From: Comamonadaceae bacterium | GTDB taxonomy: Bacteria > Pseudomonadota > Gammaproteobacteria > Burkholderiales > Burkholderiaceae_C | Direction of reading: 5' to 3' | Assembly (NCBI GenBank): GCA_009996515.1 | Contig: JAACZV010000018.1 | Span: 1 to 64,000 of the forward strand | DNA: 64,000 bases | Shown here: positions 1-8,044 of the stretch, piece after piece | Numbering within the stretch: position 1 is the first letter of the stretch | Layout: each line of letters starts with the position of its first letter | The notes under the pieces: generated by a model | What the model was told of the DNA's origin: nothing | Database searches by the model: none | Seen by the model: the letters and a program-made list of their open reading frames with translations, nothing else | Translations under genes and position numbers: made by a program

Positions 1-765
1 GGGCAGCTCGACGCGCACGGTGACCGTGTGCGTCGCCGGGTCCGCCGCGGGCAGCAGCTCCCAGCGCGGCGCGGCCAGGCGCTGGCCGTTGAGCTCCAGG
101 CTGACCGGCGTGCCGAGCCGGCCGCGCAGTGCCGCGGCGGCCGACTCGGGCAGCGCCACCGCGACGCGCAGCGCCGCCGGGTCGAACAGCGTCACCAGCG
201 GACGGCCCGGCAGCGCCATGTCGCCCGGCATCACGCCCACTTCGGCGACCACGCCGTCATAGGGCGCTTTCACGACGAAGTAGCCGCTCTCGGTGCGCGC
301 GGCCCGGGCCGCGGCCACCTGCGCGTCGGCCTGCGCCGTGGACGAGCGGAACTGCGCCTCGGCCTGATCCAGCGCGGCCTGGCTGATGAAGCGGCTGGCG
401 AACAGCTGGCGCTGGCGCTGCAGTTCCAGCGTCGCCGCGTGCTGGGCCGCCCGCGCCGCCTCCACCTGGGCGGCGGCGGCGCCGGCCTGCTGCTCGGCCG
501 CGCGGGCGTCCAGGCGCAGCAGCATCTGGCCGGCCTTGACGCGGTGGCCGGCCTGGACCGGCAGTGCGACGACGGCGCCCGCCACCTGGGCGGCGACCAC
601 CGTCTGCCGCACCGCCTCGACGGTGCCGTCATGGCTGCTCAGCCCCTGGCGGGCGCCGGCGGTGACGGGCCAGGTGGCCAGCGCGTCGTCGCGGGCCAGG
701 GCCGGCGCGGCCGCGATCAGCAGCGCCAGCGCAAGTGCGGGCAGGGGCGGGTTGCGGGGATGCAT
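1..765 (-). CDS. RND efflux periplasmic adaptor (HlyD/AcrA type), 3' end outside window
   Basis: This is the N-terminal 255 residues of a membrane-fusion protein that would link an inner-membrane RND pump to an outer-membrane channel. The start ATG at 765 follows a good AGGAG ribosome site. The protein opens with a hydrophobic signal peptide ending near ALA-RDD. A lipoyl/barrel-sandwich strand (VVAAQVAGAVVALPVQAGHRV) follows, then an alpha-hairpin rich in Ala and Gln, the second lipoyl half (APYDGVVAEVG) and the start of the beta-barrel. The gene runs off the left edge, so the pump itself is not visible. It is divergent from an ArsR-family gene, and an AT-rich palindrome lies between the two starts. 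The export substrate cannot be told from this fragment. Confidence 0.88.
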   Translation of the reverse strand, partial: MHPRNPPLPALALALLIAAAPALARDDALATWPVTAGARQGLSSHDGTVEAVRQTVVAAQVAGAVVALPVQAGHRVKAGQMLLRLDARAAEQQAGAAAAQVEAARAAQHAATLELQRQRQLFASRFISQAALDQAEAQFRSSTAQADAQVAAARAARTESGYFVVKAPYDGVVAEVGVMPGDMALPGRPLVTLFDPAALRVAVALPESAAAALRGRLGTPVSLELNGQRLAAPRWELLPAADPATHTVTVRVELP

Positions 766-806
766 GGCGACTCCTGGACGTGACTTTTCGATGTCGATGA
801 TCTATT

Positions 807-826
807 ATTTAGCTAAGTAGTTAAAT
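807..826. promoter_or_regulatory. Candidate ArsR-family operator (20-bp palindrome)
   Basis: The sequence ATTTAGCTAAGTAGTTAAAT matches its own reverse complement at 16 of 20 positions. It lies in a short AT-rich island in otherwise GC-rich DNA, between the divergent efflux-adaptor start (765) and the ArsR start (910). ArsR dimers bind such imperfect dyads. That the adjacent ArsR protein is the ligand is inferred from position. Confidence 0.55.
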
Positions 827-909
827 GGTCAATAATCAAAGTGAGCAATCCTGCATTTCCTGGGCGGATCGGGCATGATGCGCGCCTGACTCCCGACTCT
901 TGTCTCGCC

Positions 910-1287
910 ATGCAGGACCTGCCCGAAGAAGCCCTCCAACAGGTGGCCGCCTATTTCCAGGCGCTGGCGGAGCCGACGCGGCTGCAGATCCTGAACCTGC
1001 TGCGCCAGGGCGAGCGCAACGTCGGCGAGATCGCGCAGGCCTGCGGCTTCACGTCGGCCAACATCTCGCGCCACCTGTCGGTGCTGATGCAGCGCGGCCT
1101 GGTGGCGCGCGAGGCGCGCGGCCCGGCGGTCTACTACAGCATCGCCGACGAGTCGGTCTATGCGCTGTGCGACCTGGTCTGCGGCAGCATCGGCCGGCAG
1201 GCGGAGAAGGCCGTGGCGCAGCACAGCAGCTTCCTGCGAAGCAGCCAGGCCGCGCCGGCCCGTCGCGGCGCGCGCCGCGCCGGCTGA
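910..1287 (+). CDS. ArsR-family winged-helix repressor
   Basis: This is a 125-residue DNA-binding protein with a winged helix at about residues 12-85. It shows the family hallmarks EPTRLQILNLL, GERNVGEIAQACGF and the recognition helix ISRHLSVLMQRGLV. Two cysteines four apart in the last helix (ALCDLVCGS) could sense metals or reactive sulfur. An upstream in-frame GTG at 841 would add 23 residues, but the ATG at 910 gives normal family length and leaves the palindrome at 807-826 outside the gene. The gene is divergent from an RND adaptor, which is the likely target together with itself. The inducer is unknown. Sulfur compounds are possible given the neighbourhood. Confidence 0.85.
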   Translation: MQDLPEEALQQVAAYFQALAEPTRLQILNLLRQGERNVGEIAQACGFTSANISRHLSVLMQRGLVAREARGPAVYYSIADESVYALCDLVCGSIGRQAEKAVAQHSSFLRSSQAAPARRGARRAG

Positions 1288-1381
1288 GCCCGACGCTGCC
1301 CGCAGCGCGGCCCTTGCGGCAGATCAAGGCGCGCCGCCTTGCCGCGCCCTGCAATGGGGCCTCAACACGAGGAGTTGCACG

Positions 1382-1531
1382 ATGTCGGCCTTCCAAGAAC
1401 TTCTGGGCAGCGATGCCGGCCTGCTGAGCCTGGCGGTGATCCTGTTCATGCTGGCCATGGCCGGCTTCTTCATCCGCTTCTTCCTGCGCCACATGCGCGA
1501 GGACGAGGCGCGCGCCCGCGGCCGGCGCTGA
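1382..1531 (+). CDS. Small DUF3149 membrane protein
   Basis: This is a 49-residue protein with one long hydrophobic segment (about residues 14-36, LLSLAVILFMLAMAGFFIRF) and a basic, polar C-terminus (HMREDEARARGRR). This is the DUF3149 pattern seen in many proteobacteria. The start ATG follows an AGGAG ribosome site at about 1370. It is expected to be a single-span inner-membrane peptide. No function is established for the family. Confidence 0.75.
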   Translation: MSAFQELLGSDAGLLSLAVILFMLAMAGFFIRFFLRHMREDEARARGRR

Positions 1532-1545
1532 GCGGCGCCGGGCCG

Positions 1546-1806
1546 ATGGCCGAGTTCTTCCGCACCTCCGCGATCTGGATCGTCGACTATCGGTTCGACG
1601 GCCGGCCGCGACGCTGGTGGCGCGCCGCGCCGGTCGGCAACGACCCCTCGGCGGCGCTCGCCGCGGAGCTGGCGGCGCTGTACGGATCGCGGGCGCAGCT
1701 CGAGCAGGTGCGGCTGGCCACCGCCGAGGAGGAGCAGGCCTATGTGCGCGGCGAGACGGCCCCCAACCTCTACTGCCCGTTGGCTCGCTCCGAGGCGAAG
1801 CGCTGA
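1546..1806 (+). CDS. Conserved-looking small protein, function unknown
   Basis: This is an 86-residue soluble protein starting with MAEFFRTSAIWIVDYRFDG. It is rich in charged residues and has no signal peptide or membrane segment. A Trp pair (PRRWWRAAP) and a Cys-Pro near the end (NLYCPLAR) are the only distinctive points. It starts 14 bases after the DUF3149 gene and could be co-transcribed with it. The ribosome site is weak. I do not recognise the family. Confidence 0.55.
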   Translation: MAEFFRTSAIWIVDYRFDGRPRRWWRAAPVGNDPSAALAAELAALYGSRAQLEQVRLATAEEEQAYVRGETAPNLYCPLARSEAKR

Positions 1807-1912
1807 GCGCGGCCGGGCAGGGCCATAGGCAGACCCGCCGGCGCCGCCAAGCGCCCTTTAAGTTCCGGCGCGACGCCCGATATGCGAGGGCAGACCCATC
1901 CTGGAGCCCTGC

Positions 1913-2338
1913 ATGCTGCTCGTCTGCCCCCATTGCGGCACCCGCAACCGCGTCCCCGAGGCGCGCCTCGCCGATGACCCCAGCTGCGGCCGCTGCGGCC
2001 AGCCCGTCGCGCCGGCGCGGCCCGTCGCGCTCGGCGACGCCGACCTGGGCGCCTATCTGCAGGGCACCGAGGCGCCCGTCGTCGTCGACTTCTGGGCCGC
2101 CTGGTGCGGCCCCTGCAGGTCCTATGCGCCGCAGTTCGAGCAACTGGCCGCCGCGCGGCCGCAGCTGCGCTTCGTGAAGGTGGACAGCGACGCCGCGCCG
2201 CGCATGAGTGCGGCGATGCAGATCCGCAGCATTCCGACGACGCTGCTGTTCGTCGGCGGCCGCGAAGTGGCCCGGCAGAGCGGGGCGATGTCGGCGGCGC
2301 AGCTGGGCGCCTGGATCGACGCCGCCCTGCGGCGCTAG
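1913..2338 (+). CDS. trxC: Thioredoxin 2 (zinc-binding thioredoxin)
   Basis: This is a 141-residue cytosolic disulfide reductase. The N-terminal zinc module has two CxxC pairs (C5/C8 and C25/C28), and the thioredoxin fold carries the active site WCGPC at residues 64-68. The cis-proline motif (RSIPTTLLF) is present. TrxC reduces protein disulfides with thioredoxin reductase and is often induced by oxidative stress. Its stop overlaps by four bases the stop of the convergent TlpA-like gene. Confidence 0.93.
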   Translation: MLLVCPHCGTRNRVPEARLADDPSCGRCGQPVAPARPVALGDADLGAYLQGTEAPVVVDFWAAWCGPCRSYAPQFEQLAAARPQLRFVKVDSDAAPRMSAAMQIRSIPTTLLFVGGREVARQSGAMSAAQLGAWIDAALRR

Positions 2339-2853
2339 AGGAAGCGGGCGAAGCCCTCGACGTCTTCCGGAAACAGCTGGCCGGTCTCGGCCGCCACGAC
2401 GCGGCCGTCGCGGCCGCGCACCACGGTGACCGGCAGGCCTTGCGGCTTGGGTAACTGGGCCTCGACGGCCGGCGTCACCCAGGCGCAGGGAAAGTCATAG
2501 CCGCGCCGGGCGCGATAGGCCTGGGCCGCGGCGGCGTCCTTGTCGATGGACAGGCCCAGCACCAGCAGCCCGCGCTCGCGCTGCGTGCGCCACAGCTTCT
2601 GGATGGCGGGCGTGACCTGGGCGCAGAACGGGCACCAGCTGGCCCACCAGTACACCACCACCACCCGGCCCTGGGCCGAGGCCGCCTTGAACTCGCCGCC
2701 GTCGAGCAGCGGCAGGTCGGGCAGGCGCAGCGGGCTGCCCAGCGCGGGCACGTTCTTCAGCGCCTCGGCCGCCGGCAGCCGGTGCGCGGCCAGGCCCAGC
2801 GCGAGCGCTGCGCCGACGCGGCGGCACCAGTGGCGGCGGTCCAGCCCGTCCAT
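2335..2853 (-). CDS. TlpA/SoxW-like periplasmic thioredoxin
   Basis: This is a 172-residue redoxin with an N-terminal basic stretch (RRHWCRR) and a hydrophobic segment to about residue 28, so it is probably exported or anchored. The redoxin fold holds the active site WCPFC (C74/C77) and a cis-Pro loop (GLPVTVV). Proteins of this type (TlpA, ResA, SoxW/SoxS) keep periplasmic cysteines or cytochromes c reduced. The start ATG lies two bases beyond the stop of the upstream ArsR gene, so the pair is an operon. A role in keeping SoxY or SoxA active is inferred from context only. Confidence 0.82.
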   Translation of the reverse strand: MDGLDRRHWCRRVGAALALGLAAHRLPAAEALKNVPALGSPLRLPDLPLLDGGEFKAASAQGRVVVVYWWASWCPFCAQVTPAIQKLWRTQRERGLLVLGLSIDKDAAAAQAYRARRGYDFPCAWVTPAVEAQLPKPQGLPVTVVRGRDGRVVAAETGQLFPEDVEGFARFL

Positions 2854-2855
2854 GC

Positions 2856-3212
2856 TCAGCGCAGGCCGCCGACGAGCAGGCGCTCCTCGGTGGGCACGGG
2901 CTCGTCGCCGTCCAGCTCCACCGCGAGCTGGGTGCAGACGGCGCGGCACAGCATGGCGACCTTCTCGCTCTGCAGCCGGTAGTAGATCTGCGTGCCCTCG
3001 CGGCGCTTGCCCAGGATGCCGGCGCGGTAGAGCGTGGACAGATGCTGGGACATATTGGGCTGGGTGGTGCGGATCTGCTCCAGCAGCTCGGACACGTTGC
3101 GCTCGCCGTTGCAGACGGCGCTGATGATCTTGAGCCGTATGGGCGTGGCCAGCACGCCAAAGAGCTCGGCGGCGGACTCGAAGACGCGGTCTTCTTCGGG
3201 GGCGTCGGACAT
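2856..3212 (-). CDS. ArsR-family repressor, BigR/SqrR/SoxR-like
   Basis: This is a 118-residue winged-helix regulator with the ArsR core ATPIRLKIISAVCNGERNV and the recognition helix NMSQHLSTLYRAGILG. One cysteine lies in SAVCNGE and two lie in the last helix (MLCRAVC). BigR, SqrR and the Sox ArsR regulator sense persulfides with one Cys in each of these regions, so a sulfur-sensing role is plausible. I chose the ATG at 3212. A GTG at 3245 would add eleven residues. The gene heads a two-gene operon with the TlpA-like protein and is divergent from a YeeE/YedE permease, its likely target. Confidence 0.83.
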   Translation of the reverse strand: MSDAPEEDRVFESAAELFGVLATPIRLKIISAVCNGERNVSELLEQIRTTQPNMSQHLSTLYRAGILGKRREGTQIYYRLQSEKVAMLCRAVCTQLAVELDGDEPVPTEERLLVGGLR

Positions 3213-3325
3213 CGCGGCGATGGGCGGGTGGGGCAGGAAAATCACTGTATCAGCAAGCGCCGATGTGTGCCGCGGAGAATGGAGAATGCGGCGCCCGGAA
3301 CTCTTGCCGCCAGCTGACTGAACTC

Positions 3326-4438
3326 ATGGACGAATCAAGCCTGCCCGCCCTCACGCACCAGGTGCTCGCTGCCGCATTTGCATTGGCGGTGCTGTTCGGC
3401 GCGCTGTGCCAGCGCACGCGCTTCTGCACCATGGGTGCGATCTCCGACGTCTATGCGATGGGCGACTGGCGGCGGGCCCGCATGTGGATGGTGGCGATGG
3501 CCGCCGCGCTGCTGGGCTTCAACGGCCTGGTGGCGCTGGGCCAGCTGGACCCGGCCGGCAGCATCTACACGGGGGCGCGGCTGCTGTGGCTGTCGCTGCT
3601 CGTGGGCGGGCTGCTGTTCGGCTTCGGCATGGTGCTGGCCTCGGGCTGCATCAGCCGCAACCTCGTGCGCCTGGGCGGAGGCAACCTGAAGTCGCTGGTG
3701 GTGCTGGGGGCGGCCGCCATCGCGGCCGGCGCGACCTTGCGCGGCCTGACGGCCGTGCTGCGCGTCGCCACCGTCGAGAAGGTGTTCGTGGAGCTGCCGG
3801 CCGGCCAGTCGCTGCCGGCCCTGCTGACCGGCGGGGCGCCGGGCAGTGCGGCGGCCTGGGGCCTGGGCCTGGGTGGCGCGCTGGCGCTGCTGCTGCTGGC
3901 GCGCGCACTGCTGCCGCGGGAGGGGCGCTCGTGGGAGGTGCTGCTGGCCGGCCTGGGCGTGGGCGCCCTGGTCACGGCGCTGTGGTGGGTGTCGGGCCAC
4001 CTGGGCTTTCTGCCCGAGGACCCGCGCACGCTGGAGCCGGTCTACCTGGCGACCAACTCGCGCCACATGGAGTCCATCAGCACCATCGCGCCCATCGCCT
4101 ATGCGCTGGACTGGCTGCTGATGTTCAGCGATCAGTCCAAGACGCTGACGCTGGGCATCGTCACGGTGGCCGGCATCGTCGTCGGCGCGGCGCTGATGGC
4201 CTGGCGCGAGGGCAGCTTCCGCTGGGAGGGCTTCGGCAGCGTGGGCGACCTGGGCCTGCACCTGCTGGGCGCGGCCTGCATGGGCGTGGGCGGCATCGTC
4301 GCGATGGGCTGCACGATAGGCCATGGCATCACCGGCCTGTCCACGCTGTCGCTAGGCAGCTTCATCGCGCTGGCGGCCATGGTGGCCGGCGCCTGGCTGG
4401 GCCTGCGCCTTCAGGAGTGGCGGCTGGCGCGTTCCTGA
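3326..4438 (+). CDS. YeeE/YedE-family (TsuA/SoxT-like) sulfur permease
   Basis: This is a 370-residue polytopic membrane protein with about nine to ten hydrophobic spans. It carries family cysteine motifs: CQRTRFC in the first span, GCISRN in the middle and MGCTIGHG near the end. In TsuA such cysteines contact thiosulfate, and related SoxT proteins move sulfur compounds in sox clusters. I chose the ATG at 3326. An upstream extension to 3263 has no membrane-protein character. It is divergent from an ArsR gene, and its 3' end overlaps the convergent redoxin gene by 28 bases. Confidence 0.87.
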   Translation: MDESSLPALTHQVLAAAFALAVLFGALCQRTRFCTMGAISDVYAMGDWRRARMWMVAMAAALLGFNGLVALGQLDPAGSIYTGARLLWLSLLVGGLLFGFGMVLASGCISRNLVRLGGGNLKSLVVLGAAAIAAGATLRGLTAVLRVATVEKVFVELPAGQSLPALLTGGAPGSAAAWGLGLGGALALLLLARALLPREGRSWEVLLAGLGVGALVTALWWVSGHLGFLPEDPRTLEPVYLATNSRHMESISTIAPIAYALDWLLMFSDQSKTLTLGIVTVAGIVVGAALMAWREGSFRWEGFGSVGDLGLHLLGAACMGVGGIVAMGCTIGHGITGLSTLSLGSFIALAAMVAGAWLGLRLQEWRLARS

Positions 4439-4917
4439 GCGCGCAGCAGCTCGCGCAGGTCGTCGTCGCTCATCTCGCCCGGCACGCAGCGCGGCTGCGT
4501 GGGCGACTCGCCCAGCCAGCAGGTCATGGGCACGACGCGGCGCGGCGTCAGCTGCGGGCGCAGCGCGCAGTCGCCGGCGCCGTCGACGAGGGTCGGGAAG
4601 CCGTAGCCGCGTCGCTGCACCGCGCGGCGCACCGCGTCGGGCTCGGCGTCCACCGCGACGCCCAGCACCGTGGCGCCGGGCATCTCGCGCAGCAGCCGGT
4701 CGAGCCGCTCGTTGTGGCGCTGGCAGAAGCCGCAGGGCGGCGACCAGAACACGGCCAGCACCGGCCCGCGGCGCCAGAAGTCGGCCGCCAGCGGCCGGCC
4801 CTGCACGTCGACCTGGGGTGCGCCGGCGGCACAGCGGGCGAACAGCGCCTCGGCGCCCGGCGCCGCCTGCGCGGCGCCCAGCACCAGCAGGCCGGCCAGC
4901 AGCAGCCCGCGTCTCAT
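4411..4917 (-). CDS. Small exported thioredoxin-like protein
   Basis: This is a 168-residue redoxin with a clear signal peptide (MRRGLLLAGLLVLGAAQA) and a CGFC active site at residues 62-65 in the context SPPCGFCQRH. Four further cysteines (C29 and ones in GDCALR, MTCWLG and PRCVPG) could form structural disulfides. It overlaps the SoxH-like gene by ATGA and so is translated with it. It is probably a periplasmic thiol reductant serving the sulfur-oxidation proteins. The exact partner is unknown. Confidence 0.78.
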   Translation of the reverse strand: MRRGLLLAGLLVLGAAQAAPGAEALFARCAAGAPQVDVQGRPLAADFWRRGPVLAVFWSPPCGFCQRHNERLDRLLREMPGATVLGVAVDAEPDAVRRAVQRRGYGFPTLVDGAGDCALRPQLTPRRVVPMTCWLGESPTQPRCVPGEMSDDDLRELLRAQERASRHS

Positions 4918-5840
4918 GGCGCGCCGCGCTCCATCAGCAGATAGGTGTTGTAGGCGTTCATGCGGTTGGCGGCGCGGAACAGCGGCAGCGACTCGAAGGC
5001 CGACCAGTCGGTGGCCGCATAGGCCTCGTCGAAGGGCTGCATGTCGGCGGCGGCGCGGCCCATCGTGTCGCGCAGGTATTGCAGGTAGTCGCGCGTCAGC
5101 TTCAGGTCGGCCAGCGCCTCGGTGGACGCCGGGCCGTGGCCGGGCACGATGACCGCGGGCGCGGCCGTGATGAGGCGCGACAGCGCCTGGATCCAGCCGT
5201 GGCTGTCGGCCTGCCCCACATAGGGGATGCGGCCGCGGAAGGCCAGGTCGCCGGCGAACAGCACGCGCGGGCCCTCGACGAAGACGGTCAGGTCCTCCGG
5301 CGTGTGGGCCGGCCCGACATGGCGCAGCTGCAGCCGCACGCCGCCCAGCTCCAGCACCTCGTCGCCGCTCAGCCAGCGGTCGGCCGGCACCAGGCGGGTG
5401 CGCGCGTCGATCCATGGTGCCAGCGTCTCGCGGCTGGCCTGCAGGCGCAGCTGCGCGGTGTCGGACTGCAGGTACTCGCGCCCCGCGGCGTTGGCGATGA
5501 CGGTGGCGCCGCGGTCCTTGAAGACCTGCAGGCCGTAGATGTGGTCGGCGTGGTAATGCGTCAGCACCACATAGCGCACCGGCAGCGGCGTGATCGCGCG
5601 TATCGCTTCCAGCAGCTCCTCGGCCAGCGCCGGCGAGCCCAGCGCGTCGATGACGATGACGCCGGCCGGCGTGACGACGACGCCGGCGTTGGAGATGAAG
5701 TTGCGGTTCTCGGGCGAGCCCAGCGCGGCCTCGCCCTGCACGAACCAGACGTCGGGCGCCACGGGCTCCAGCTTCAGCGGTGCCGCGAGTGCGGCGGTCC
5801 AGGACAGCGCCATCAGCAGCGCAGCGGTGAGGTGTTTCAT
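4914..5840 (-). CDS. soxH: SoxH-like periplasmic metallo-beta-lactamase-fold hydrolase
   Basis: This is a 308-residue protein with a signal peptide (about residues 1-19) and a metallo-beta-lactamase fold. The metal motif HYHADH spans residues 95-100, and later metal positions appear as GPAHTPED, FAGDLAF and VPGHGPAS. SoxH of Paracoccus is the sox-linked member of this family. It is not essential for thiosulfate oxidation and its substrate is unknown. The gene overlaps by ATGA both the YeeE permease upstream and the redoxin downstream, so the three form one translationally coupled unit. Confidence 0.75.
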   Translation of the reverse strand: MKHLTAALLMALSWTAALAAPLKLEPVAPDVWFVQGEAALGSPENRNFISNAGVVVTPAGVIVIDALGSPALAEELLEAIRAITPLPVRYVVLTHYHADHIYGLQVFKDRGATVIANAAGREYLQSDTAQLRLQASRETLAPWIDARTRLVPADRWLSGDEVLELGGVRLQLRHVGPAHTPEDLTVFVEGPRVLFAGDLAFRGRIPYVGQADSHGWIQALSRLITAAPAVIVPGHGPASTEALADLKLTRDYLQYLRDTMGRAAADMQPFDEAYAATDWSAFESLPLFRAANRMNAYNTYLLMERGAP

Positions 5841-6925
5841 GCGGTGGCTCCTGCCTCGGTGGCGGCCGGCAGCGCGTCGCCCTGGTCGACGAGGCGGTCG
5901 GTCAGGGCCGCGGCGGCCCACATGCCGGCCAGCGTGACCCAGGACGTGATGGTGAATACCGCGGCGCCCGACAGGCCGGCGCCGACGGCGCAGCCGCCGG
6001 CCAGCATGCCGCCGAAGCCCATGCAGACGGCGCCGACGATGTAGCGGCGCATGCTGGCGCCGCCCTGGAAGCCTTCCAGCTTCAGTTCGCCCGACAGCGC
6101 GGCGGCCAGGAAGGCGCCGAGGAAGACGCCGGGGATCAGGCCCAGGTCGAAGCTCATGGGCCGGTCGCTGACGAACAGCACGCGGCTCAGCACCTCGGCC
6201 GAGGGGCCGGTGAAGCTCAGCGACTGGATGGGGTGGGGGTCGAAGGCCAGCTTGGACACGGCATAGGTGAACCACCAGCCCGCCGCCACCGTCAGGCCCA
6301 CGCCGATGGCGCCGCCCCAGCCCCAGGCGCCGACGCGCTGGCGCCGCGCCCAGAACACCGCGGCCGCGAACCAGACGGCCGCGAACAGCAGCGCGCCGCC
6401 ATGGCCGATGCCGGTGCGCACCAGCAGGTCGCGCGCGCCGCCGCCGTCTATGGTCCACCACTCGGAGATGGCCAGCCGCAGCGGCGACAGCGCGCCGGTC
6501 AGCGCCGACTGCGCGGTGACCGCGAAGACCAGGCCCGACAGCAGCGCGCGCAGATTGCCCTGGGCTGCCAGCACCAGCATGCGGCTGGAGCAGCCGCGCG
6601 CCAGGATCATGCCCACGCCGAACAGCGCGCCGCCCAGCGCCGCGCCCGACAGGCTGCCGCGGGCGGCGATCTGGCGCGCGTTGCCGGCGTCGAACCAGCC
6701 CGCCAGCGCCAGCGCCTGCGTGGCGCCCACGGCGGTCGCGAACGCGAACAGCCAGACCGTCAGCCGCCCGCCGGTGCGCTGGTGGCGCGCGAACTCGATG
6801 ACGGCCGCGCGCAGGCAGAAGCGCGAGCGCTGCGTGAAGAAGCCGAACAGCAGGCCGATCAGGGCGGCGCCGAGGGCGAGCGTGCCGGGTTCGCCGAGGC
6901 GATCGATGGTGGATTCGAGCAGCAT
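5837..6925 (-). CDS. YeeE/YedE-family (SoxT-like) sulfur permease
   Basis: This is a 362-residue polytopic membrane protein of the same family as the permease at 3326 but clearly diverged from it. Conserved cysteine motifs are TQRSRFC (first span), RGCSSRM (middle) and GGCAVGAG (late). It contains about ten hydrophobic spans. It starts the coupled trio permease-SoxH-redoxin at the distal end of the sox transcription unit. Import of thiosulfate or another sulfur species for repression control or assimilation is the family expectation. The substrate is not shown here. Confidence 0.86.
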   Translation of the reverse strand: MLLESTIDRLGEPGTLALGAALIGLLFGFFTQRSRFCLRAAVIEFARHQRTGGRLTVWLFAFATAVGATQALALAGWFDAGNARQIAARGSLSGAALGGALFGVGMILARGCSSRMLVLAAQGNLRALLSGLVFAVTAQSALTGALSPLRLAISEWWTIDGGGARDLLVRTGIGHGGALLFAAVWFAAAVFWARRQRVGAWGWGGAIGVGLTVAAGWWFTYAVSKLAFDPHPIQSLSFTGPSAEVLSRVLFVSDRPMSFDLGLIPGVFLGAFLAAALSGELKLEGFQGGASMRRYIVGAVCMGFGGMLAGGCAVGAGLSGAAVFTITSWVTLAGMWAAAALTDRLVDQGDALPAATEAGATA

Positions 6926-6942
6926 GTTGGTTACCTGGCTTC

Positions 6943-7061
6943 GGGCCGAGCGCCGGGCCGCCCCAAGCCGGCCCGTCTGGCGATGTGCTTGCGGCTCGAT
7001 GCCGCAAGCATCGCCGTCCCCCTGGGGGACCGGCTGGCGTACCCGGCGGCCGAGGGGCCTA
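6943..7061. repeat. Dispersed intergenic hairpin repeat, copy A
   Basis: This block of about 119 bases lies between the DsrE-like gene and the downstream permease gene. It is clearly related to 11635-11773. It holds a perfect 10-bp stem, TGCTTGCGGC / GCCGCAAGCA with loop TCGAT (6986-7010), enclosed by GGCGA/TCGCC. A second stem, GTCCCC / GGGGAC, follows. Copy B has a different but still perfect 10-bp stem, so the structure is conserved. Confidence 0.8.
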
Positions 7062-7066
7062 CATGA

Positions 7067-7480
7067 CTAGGGCTTGATGTAGGCGTAGCCCTGCTTCTGC
7101 AGCTTGACGATGCGCACCACGCCGGAGGGCGTGTAGTCGGCGTCCAGCACGAACTGGTCCTTGTTCAGGCCGCGGTTCTTCAGCGTGATCTCGCAGACCT
7201 CGAAGCGCACGCCGCGCGCCTTGAGTGCGGACACCAGCGGTGCGAACTCGGTGCCGTTGGCCGCCTTGGCGCCCTCCATCAGCAGGTCCACGCCCTCGGC
7301 ATGGGTGACGACGGTGATCTGCGCCGAGGGGTCGGTGTCGAGGTGGTTGCGGATGTTGCGCAGGCCCTTCAGGCCTTGCGTGGCGGCGTTGTCGAAGTGG
7401 TAGACGACGAGATCGCCGGCCCAGGCCAGCGGCGTGGCGAGAATCATCGTGAACAGGACGAGCAGGAAGCGCTTGCGCAT
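7067..7480 (-). CDS. Exported DsrE/DsrF-like protein
   Basis: This is a 137-residue protein with a signal peptide (MRKRFLLVLFTMILATPLAWA) followed by a DsrE-type fold. Its segments are LVVYHFDNAA, the central VTHAEGVDLLMEGAK and a cysteine in RFEVCEITLKN. DsrE-family proteins carry sulfur as persulfide on a conserved Cys. Exported members occur with sox genes, and their role is not settled. The start has a GGAGAAC ribosome site. The gene follows the GlcG-like gene by 31 bases in the sox direction. Confidence 0.82.
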   Translation of the reverse strand: MRKRFLLVLFTMILATPLAWAGDLVVYHFDNAATQGLKGLRNIRNHLDTDPSAQITVVTHAEGVDLLMEGAKAANGTEFAPLVSALKARGVRFEVCEITLKNRGLNKDQFVLDADYTPSGVVRIVKLQKQGYAYIKP

Positions 7481-7511
7481 GGGGTTCTCCTGGTTGGAGG
7501 GGGCGGGGTCT

Positions 7512-8030
7512 TCAGTCGCGGAGTTCTATGGCGTCCGCCACGGCGCGCACGCCGGCCAGCGCGCAGGCGTCATCGGCCTCGCCGCCGGGCGCGCCCGACA
7601 CGCCGATGGCGCCCACCACGGCGCCTGCGGCCTCGATGACCTGGCCGCCGCCTATCGCCATCACCTGGGCCGACTGGCGGATGCCGCTCATGGGCCGGCC
7701 GGCCTGGGTCTCGGAGGCCAGTGCGGCCGTGGGCATGCGAAAGCTCGCCGCCGTCCAGGCCTTGCGCGGCGCGATGTCCAGCGTGTGCGCGCCCGCGAAG
7801 CGGTCGCGCAGCAGCACCTGCACCAGGCCGCCGCGGTCCACCACCGCCACCGCGACCTGGTGGCCGGCCTTGCGGCAGTGGGCCAGCGCGGCCTGGGCCG
7901 CGACCAGCGCCGTCTCGGGCGTGAGCTGCTGCACGGTGAACAGCGGCGGGGCGTCGGCCGCCTGCGCCGTCTGTGTCGAGACGGCCGAGAGGGCCAGGGT
8001 CAGCGCGGCGAATGTCGGCAGGCGGTGCAT
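7512..8030 (-). CDS. Exported GlcG/HbpS-family (DUF336) protein
   Basis: This is a 172-residue protein with a signal peptide (ending near TAQA-ADAP). The GlcG/HbpS domain covers residues about 30-170, with the family patterns VAVAVVDRGG, SAQVMAIGGGQVI and GAIGVSGAPGGEADDACALAGV. HbpS binds haem. GlcG-like exported proteins often ride in sox operons with no defined role. I chose the ATG at 8030, which has a GGAG ribosome site and a proper signal peptide. It starts 14 bases after soxB ends. Confidence 0.83.
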   Translation of the reverse strand: MHRLPTFAALTLALSAVSTQTAQAADAPPLFTVQQLTPETALVAAQAALAHCRKAGHQVAVAVVDRGGLVQVLLRDRFAGAHTLDIAPRKAWTAASFRMPTAALASETQAGRPMSGIRQSAQVMAIGGGQVIEAAGAVVGAIGVSGAPGGEADDACALAGVRAVADAIELRD

Positions 8031-8044
8031 GGCGTTCTCCGGGT

